A stretch of 64,000 nucleotides of DNA from Mercurialis annua (taxonomy: Eukaryota; Streptophyta; Magnoliopsida; Malpighiales; Euphorbiaceae). A program made the position numbers and the translations under genes. Position 1 is the stretch's first letter. The number at the start of each line of letters is the position of its first letter. Below are positions 57,901 through 64,000 of this stretch, in pieces. Location of the stretch: contig NC_065571.1 of the NCBI RefSeq assembly GCF_937616625.2, positions 17,424,501 to 17,488,500 on the forward strand, in the 5' to 3' direction. Under the pieces are notes generated by a model. The model was not told the DNA's origin, made no database searches, and saw only the letters and a program-made list of their open reading frames with translations.

Positions 57901-59005
57901 CACGTCGATGCATAGTAAACTATGCATGTTCCTTGCACTTTAATATGCACACGTCAATCTTTCAATTATATCTTCTTATATACTTCTTCTCTTATATCGC
58001 TGTTTAACATCTTTGACATCTCGTCAAAGAGATACTAACTTTCCAGCCTACCACTAATCAGGTATGCATCATTTTCCAACACATTCACGATTTTAGCTAT
58101 ACTCTAGCGCGTTAACTCGAAACTAAGTTCATATTCTAAAGGCATAACCTCTATGCTCTCGCAATTACACGTATTCATTTGCCTCATGGCCTTGATCGCA
58201 ACTTGCTCGCGAGCACTTCACTTCTGTCACAGAGTTCTGGTCTAGGTATGCTTACATAAAAACAAAACTCCTTGAAAACTCTTTCAAATAAAACATCTCG
58301 ATTTGAAATGTAAATCGAAATTTCATTTAAATCTTAGCAAAATTGTGCACTAGGGTGATGACGTCTCTCATCCCCAAAGAGTTGCCACATCTCACCTTTT
58401 CGTCTGAGCATAATGCATATGATGCATGTACTATTAATGCATGTATTCATTTATTATTTCTTTCATTAGCAATGTATGTAGTGATGCACTTCTATCAATG
58501 TCATGGCATTTATCAATGACTATCACGGGTCTAGGCACAATTATGCTTTCAAAATCGTTTAAACAAAATAACTTTAGAAAGTTATAAAATTTGAGTTTTG
58601 AAGCTCTCTAGACCTTTAAACTCTATATCCGGCAAGTTCTCTCACCTCTGTAGCTTTATACTTCTTCGTTATCCGCCTCCTGGCGTTTCAATCGATCCTC
58701 TCGACAGTATCTAGCCTAAATGTACCAAAACATAAACTGCCTCATCGTAGAATTTCATCTCCTCGAGGTTCCATCTAGATATGCATATCACGTATGCATA
58801 TCTTATCGAAAACGAACTACGTGCGTGTATCTCATATACGTGTGTTGCAACAAACAAACAAGCACTTCACAACCAATCAATGATACTTATCGCAAAACAA
58901 CAATGTAAACTACTTGGATCAGACAGAACTCAACTCTATTGCTGCAGTAGTTCCTAGGTCACTTAACTGACAAAACACATATTAGCAGAGGTAACTGGAC
59001 CAACT
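54971..59005 (-). other. non-coding interior of the LARD-like element
   Basis: About 4 kb, purine-rich in element orientation. Plus-strand frames at 55784-56029, 56281-56478, 56914-57201 and 58720-58908 are hydrophobic, TC-rich by-products. I found no protease, reverse transcriptase, RNase H or integrase motif in the portions I read on the minus strand. Either the coding region has decayed completely or it was replaced by unrelated sequence. Confidence 0.7.
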
Positions 59006-59017
59006 GCTCTGATACCA
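59006..59017 (-). other. primer-binding site for tRNA-iMet
   Basis: On the minus strand TGGTATCAGAGC, complementary to the 3' end of plant initiator methionine tRNA. It lies four bases (ATTG) after the 5' LTR. Confidence 0.92.
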
Positions 59018-59021
59018 CAAT

Positions 59022-61807
59022 TGTCACGACCCAAATTATTGAGCCGAGACCGGCGCTAGGGAATGGGAGTGGTTGCTCCGAAACCCGTAGCAAGCCTAAA
59101 ACCGTTATAAATTTTTCGCGATTAAAACATATTACTATATACAATACGTTTTCAGAAATCTTCTTTAAATAATATAATTCAATTATTAAAACATCGTATT
59201 TCTTTTCTGAAAACATTCGCGAACAAATTCTTAGAAACCAGGGTCTTACCGAGCGATATCTCATATCCAGCACCGCCCTGTTTCTGATCACAAACATAAC
59301 CAATTCCTCTTAAGGCAATTGGTACACAATTCAAACGGATAAAACGCCATCTTTATAAACAACTTACTTATATAATTATATCAGAGTTTACTTTTCAAAT
59401 ACCATTTGAAATTAAATCATACACCTTATACTGACACTTACTGACTACTGCAGCTCTATAAAAACTCGCACTTTGTGTAAGCCAAAAAGGCCGCCGACAC
59501 AAAGGAGATGGTCTGTCTGATCCGACTCCGGTCACCTGAAGGGAAACACTGTGAGGGGGTCAGTATTTTGGAAAATACTGAGTGAGCTTGCAAGTTACTA
59601 ACAGTATTAATATAAAAATATAACATCGCATCTTAAGAAAACAATAATATAAAATATATAAACAAGTATTTGATCCGTACGAAACTAATATCCTAGCATG
59701 CGACACAACTCTCGAATAATCATATATCATTTAATTCAATCGTAAATATCATTTGCGAGTCCAACTCGCTGGTGGCCCAGCCACTAGATACGGGGACTTC
59801 CAGGCTACACCGTAGCCGAGTTCACTCTGCGTATCGAAATCATAACCCAATCATAAATTTCATATTCATCAACAGCTCCCGGCTGTGTCAAGTCAATTCA
59901 TCACTCATATGCAAACATACTAGACTGACTCAATACTGGTGATCACACAGCCTATTGACACCCAATAGGTAGCTAGTTTCTTCGGATCGCATACTAGTTC
60001 TCGTATATAGAAATTAAGTAAACATATAACATTGCAATCAATTATATATAATGCGATGCGTGTAAACGGTATATATATTTCTATAAAATAACTTTAATTA
60101 TAATACACGAAAGTAAAGTGCAACTCACAGTGACCGCTATCCAAAACCGTATTATTATAATCCCGCAAACGTAAGCTCCATGTGTCGTTCTCGTAGCTAT
60201 TCCAGCTTGTTAACCTGATAGCTCGTCGGTACGTCACTCACCTATTCACGTTACTCGTACGTTTAATTCATAAACGTAAACTGAATACTAAAATCCTAAG
60301 TTATAAACTTAGGTTAACATGATCTTATTCTAATTATGTCTTTTAACTTTGACCGTGTTCTAATACTTAGTCGAGATATTTGTTTTATCTCTTGTTAATC
60401 GATTTCTAATCATATGTTTCATATATCTCGATATCCTAATCGAACACGTCATGTTCGACATCCAAATTTCTCGTTTTTGGGGCTCATGTTTCCTTTTCAA
60501 TGTCCGACATTCTTAAAGTCAGAAGACGGGGTCATAGCGGGGCGAAAAATAACCTTTAGGTACTTCGAATAAGTTGTGCGCCCGCATAGCCTAAATGCGC
60601 GTCGGCGCAAGATAGTTGCGTGCCCGCACAAAGTGATTGCGCGCCCGCGCAAGATTGTTACGCGGGCGCGTAACATGCTTACGCGCCCGCGTAACATGCT
60701 TACGCGCCCGCGTAAGATGGTTACGCCCCCGCGTAACATTTGTTACGCACCCGCGTAACATAGTTACGCGCCCGCGTAACATAGTTACGCGCCCGCGTAA
60801 CTTGCTTACGCGCCCGCGTAACTTGCTTACGCGCCCGCGTAACTTGCTTACGCGCCCGCGTAACATAGTTACGCAGCCGCGTAGCTCCACGACTCGTTTT
60901 CGGACTATTCCGACGTGCTTAAACTCGATTCCGTCATGCTCCTATTTCATTTTCACATAAACTCAACTCCAAATTCATCAAAACGACACTAGAAACGCGA
61001 TTACGATTCGTTCGATTCGTTTAAAATAGAAACAGCCCTTATTCTCAATTTCAGCAACAAAAACGTCGAGGTTACCTTAATTTGAAGCTCGAAGATGATA
61101 GAGGATCAAATTCTGAACGAATCGATATAAAGAACGCTCGATTTGGACGAGAAACGGCGAAACGGCGACGGATCGTAATCGATCGTCGAAAGTTTTTGTA
61201 ACCTTTCGTTTCTCCTTATGATCCTTTCCATTCCTTATGCGTAAGGAAATGTAACATATAAGTTGGCAAATTTGCCATTTTGATCCTTCATTTCCTTAAC
61301 TTAAACCAATTCTCTTTCAAACTTTCTAATTTAATCAAACGGTTAACTATTCACTTTAACTCAATTACTTACGTATTATTTATATCTAAATAAATAATAC
61401 TAACTCAATATTATTATTTTCCGTCAATAATCTTTTAATTGCTATTCTCGAGACTTAATTGGCTAATTTACACTTTAGCCCATAAACTTCTCAAAAGTTG
61501 CAATTTAGCCCAAAACGCATCCGCGTCCAAATTTTAAAAGGTCTCCGATTGACCCGAAACTTTTACCACATATACTATAAATCATTTCGCGGACCTTGGC
61601 GAAATAATTTTCACTTCGGAATTTATATGGCTAAATTACCATTTTAGTCCCTGTACTTTATTTTGCGACTTTCTTAACATTTTTCTTTTCAATTCCAATT
61701 CTGTCTTTAGAATTGAAATATATTATTAAATTCCGATTTTGCCACTCTGGCAAATCCAGACTGGACACGTGGTCCAATTAAATAATTTAATATTTTGGGG
61801 TATTACA
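59022..61807 (-). repeat. 5' LTR of the LARD-like element (2786 bp)
   Basis: Near-identical to 52048-54954 over most of its length. Shorter by about 121 bases through fewer palindrome units and one deletion near its outer end (around 61733). The few point differences suggest a fairly young insertion. Confidence 0.92.
60600..60880. repeat. palindrome array in the 5' LTR, one unit with inverted centre
   Basis: By eye, 7 perfect TTACGCGCCCGCGTAA copies and one TTACGCGGGCGCGTAA copy (near 60659), the same palindrome with its CC centre flipped to GG, plus damaged units. The order of linkers matches the other LTR, minus several CATGC units. Confidence 0.9.
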
Positions 61808-61812
61808 ACTCA
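61808..61812. repeat. LARD target-site duplication, right copy
   Basis: ACTCA, matching 52043-52047. Confidence 0.9.
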
Positions 61813-63140
61813 TCTAAAAGCATCATGCCTCTACCGTCCTACAGAGAACATCCGGATAGCACGGGGCATCAAAAAAAGGCATCGGGCCTCCTACCCTAGG
61901 AGAAATCAAGACAGGCTTCCAGCCCCCTTACCCCATAAGCATGCAGAAAAGACGTCGGGCCTTCCTCCAAGAGACAAAACGGGTTGCCGACCTCCTACCT
62001 CCAAAAGTACCCGAGACAGGTGTTGGGACTCTTCCTAGAATCAAGAAGAGAGAAAAGTTAACAAACCTATGCTACTACACAGGAAGGGGCATCGGTCATG
62101 GGACTAAGGCCTCTCATGACTCAAACACTTATAGGACTACGAGCTTCCAATTGGCAACATCGCAGTACTATGGCTTTCCATTAGTTAAAAATCTTGGGAC
62201 TACGGATTCCCATTATTCAAGTACTCAGGGACAACGGGTTCCCACAATTCAAGAACTCCAGGACTACGACTTCCCCTAAACCAAAGGATCATGGGACTAC
62301 GACTTCCCACCAGCAAGACAATAGCAAGGGGCAGAAGATTTCTTAAATCAAACAGTGTGGGACTACGGCCTCCCACCATCCAAACATCACAGGACTACGG
62401 GTTCACACTGTTCATATATTCCGGGACTACGGGTTCCCAATTATGAAAACATCATCGTCACGGGACTACGGGTTCCCAATCATGGAAATATCTTGGGATC
62501 AAGGCTTCCCACGACTCAAACACTCAGGGACTACGGACTCCCAATTACGGAAACATCTCGGGACCGAGGCTTCCCACAATTTGGTCATCACGGGACTACG
62601 GGCTCCTAAACACAACAGAAGACGAAGAATTAGATCACTTTTTGGAAACCAGAAATTTAAATAAGACATCCAGAACACGAAGTGACAATGAAGTTCACCA
62701 TAGACAGCAGGCGCAAAGCCTACACCACCCGGAAACACCCAGAGCAGACAACCTACAAGCCAAAAAAACGGGCCACTATGCATGGAAATACTCCCCAGAA
62801 ACACCAGGCTCCGAATATCCATCTCTATTCCAACACCAGAACAAGCATCAGACATCAGCTTCAAAAGCAGAAGATAGGGGGGGCATCATGTCTCCACCGG
62901 CAAAAGACAAGGGGGCAGCAGGTCTCTGCAAACCAGAAAACAGAGGGGCATCAAGAATCCAACATTAGAAGAACAAGGGACATCAGGTCTTTAACAACAG
63001 AAGAACCGGGGGCATCAGGTCTCCGACAGCAGAACTGGGGACATCAGGTCTTCACCAGCCAGAGAACCAGGGGCATCAGGTCGCTACCAGCCAAATGTCA
63101 GGGGCATCAGGTCTCTACTAGCCGAAAGTCAAGAAATAGA
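61813..63140 (+). repeat. continuation of the gag-only element: two further tandem-repeat zones
   Basis: From about 62100 to 62620, units of roughly 30-45 bases contain GGGACTACGGGTTCCCA. From about 62880 to 63130, units contain GGGGCATCAGGTCTC. The frames at 61739-62038, 61941-62279, 62355-62664 and 62642-63224 run through these repeats and have no family signature. I take them as by-products. Confidence 0.7.
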
Positions 63141-64000
63141 AGTTTCCCACAAGACAGGAACTCAAACATGTATTCAAAATACACTGTCAATGCAATACGA
63201 CATATACAATACAAGAATGTATAATTAACTCGTTGGAGTTCCACCCTTGTGACAACGACTCAGGGTCGCCATCCTAGCTCCCAAAGAGCATATCAGCATC
63301 GTCCGGAACGTGAAAGCCTGGCACGCCAACTGGAGGCAGCTCACATAGAAGACGGGGTAACACCGGGTCGTCCAAGTAGCTTTGTTAGGGAGCAGATACA
63401 AACCTAGCCACCGTATAACCTCTGTGGTCCGGACAAAGAGCAGGGGGCACGACATCCCTCCCGCGCAGCACAGACAATGGCGGTCCCATGGGAATTATAA
63501 AAGAACTAGGCCGGATCCACCAGCGAAAGACGCGCTTACCCAGAAGCAAGGACCAACAATTAGGGCCATGCATCAGATATCGCATGCCAAATCTCTTAGT
63601 AGTGCCCTGCAGCCAGCGAAGCTAAGTCTCTTCCGGAGGGATGTCCCGCACGAAGGGATCCGCAAAATACTCCAAGTAAGTATACAAGTCAAATATAGTT
63701 TAAACACTAACCAGTTTGTTGTATGTTGTGTACCCCAATACAAGCCAACTCACTCAACTACTCTTTACAAGAAACTCCCAGACTCAAAGTCAGAATATAA
63801 AACATATCCCAGAATCTCAATAGCAGAAAACTTATCTCAGATAAAAGGCCGAAATCCTGAAAGAGTGCCAGACCGAATCACCCAAATCTGAGAAAGGACA
63901 GATTAAAGTGAATAATGATGTATCCACTTTCCCCTGAGGCGTTTATAAGCGCAAGCCTCCCATGGACAGGCTATTTAGGGCCACAGAACCAAAACCAAAA
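63141..64000. other. unique-looking sequence at the right edge
   Basis: A 169-residue plus-strand frame (63382-63891) and shorter minus-strand frames overlap, none with recognisable motifs. It is probably the rest of the gag-only element or its LTR, which would continue beyond the window. Confidence 0.35.

Larger units (their letters stand above)
52048..61807 (-). mobile_element. complete non-autonomous LTR retrotransposon (LARD-like)
   Basis: It is 9.76 kb, oriented on the minus strand. LTRs lie at 59022-61807 (5') and 52048-54954 (3'), starting TGTAATACCCC and ending GGGTCGTGACA in element orientation. The primer-binding site, polypurine tract and 5-bp duplication are all present. The 4067-bp interior has no recognisable gag or pol and no minus-strand frame of 60 residues or more. 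LTR text is related to Tekay-type chromoviruses (the ACTCAGTATTTTCC block and CTTGCTACGGGTTT block). Long LTRs around a non-coding core define a large retrotransposon derivative, mobilised in trans. Confidence 0.92.

Noticed and set aside
63382..63891. 169-residue frame near the right edge
   Set aside because: No family motif, and it overlaps frames on the other strand inside retroelement-like sequence. Not supported as a gene.

Overview
The window reads as nuclear DNA of a flowering plant, most likely a eudicot. It is AT-rich and intron-rich with canonical GT..AG splice sites. It contains plant-type LINE, Mutator-like (MULE) and Ty3/gypsy elements, and one intact 24-exon leucine-rich-repeat/malectin receptor kinase. 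I cannot name the species. Exon structures were read by eye from splice sites and reading frame.

Left part (1-27400), mostly nested transposons. Positions 1-2262 are the right half of a MULE that carries a small convergent GRF-zinc-finger gene. It appears to sit in a Tekay-like LTR fragment (about 2263-3892), which abuts another LTR fragment in opposite orientation (3893-4531). A decayed element (about 5290 to 27400) has terminal-repeat-like sequence at both ends and a GRF-zinc-finger pseudogene. It is split by a full-length LINE (6007-12592, 14-bp target duplication) and by a tandem dimer of a 7.1-kb MULE (12989-27072).

Each unit of that dimer encodes two convergent, apparently intact spliced genes. 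On the plus strand is a plant mobile domain (PMD/MAIN-like) protein of 622 aa. On the minus strand is an 875-aa fusion of FAR1/MULE transposase, SWIM zinc finger and OTU cysteine protease. Both genes start with a tiny exon just inside a terminal inverted repeat, and both carry a GC-rich array of nested palindromes in intron 1. A deletion derivative at 45.5-46.07 kb keeps only the two first exons, joined through a palindrome array. I consider this system the most interesting content of the window.

Middle part (27.4-47 kb). There are several non-autonomous MULE-like elements with target duplications (27636-28389, 34008-34839, 44819-45041) and a 4.6-kb long-TIR element containing a roughly 190-bp tandem repeat (28856-33413). 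The receptor kinase lies at 35191-43403. A hAT-like MITE with another MITE nested in it (44342-45443) and an RNase H fragment (46634-46921) follow.

Right part (about 47.9-64 kb). A gag-only, Tat/Ogre-like retroelement region has long stretches of short tandem repeats. It is interrupted by a complete non-autonomous LTR retrotransposon (LARD-like, minus orientation, 52048-61807) with 2.8-2.9 kb LTRs, tRNA-iMet primer site, polypurine tract and a perfect 5-bp target duplication. The LTRs carry tandem copies of a 16-bp palindrome.
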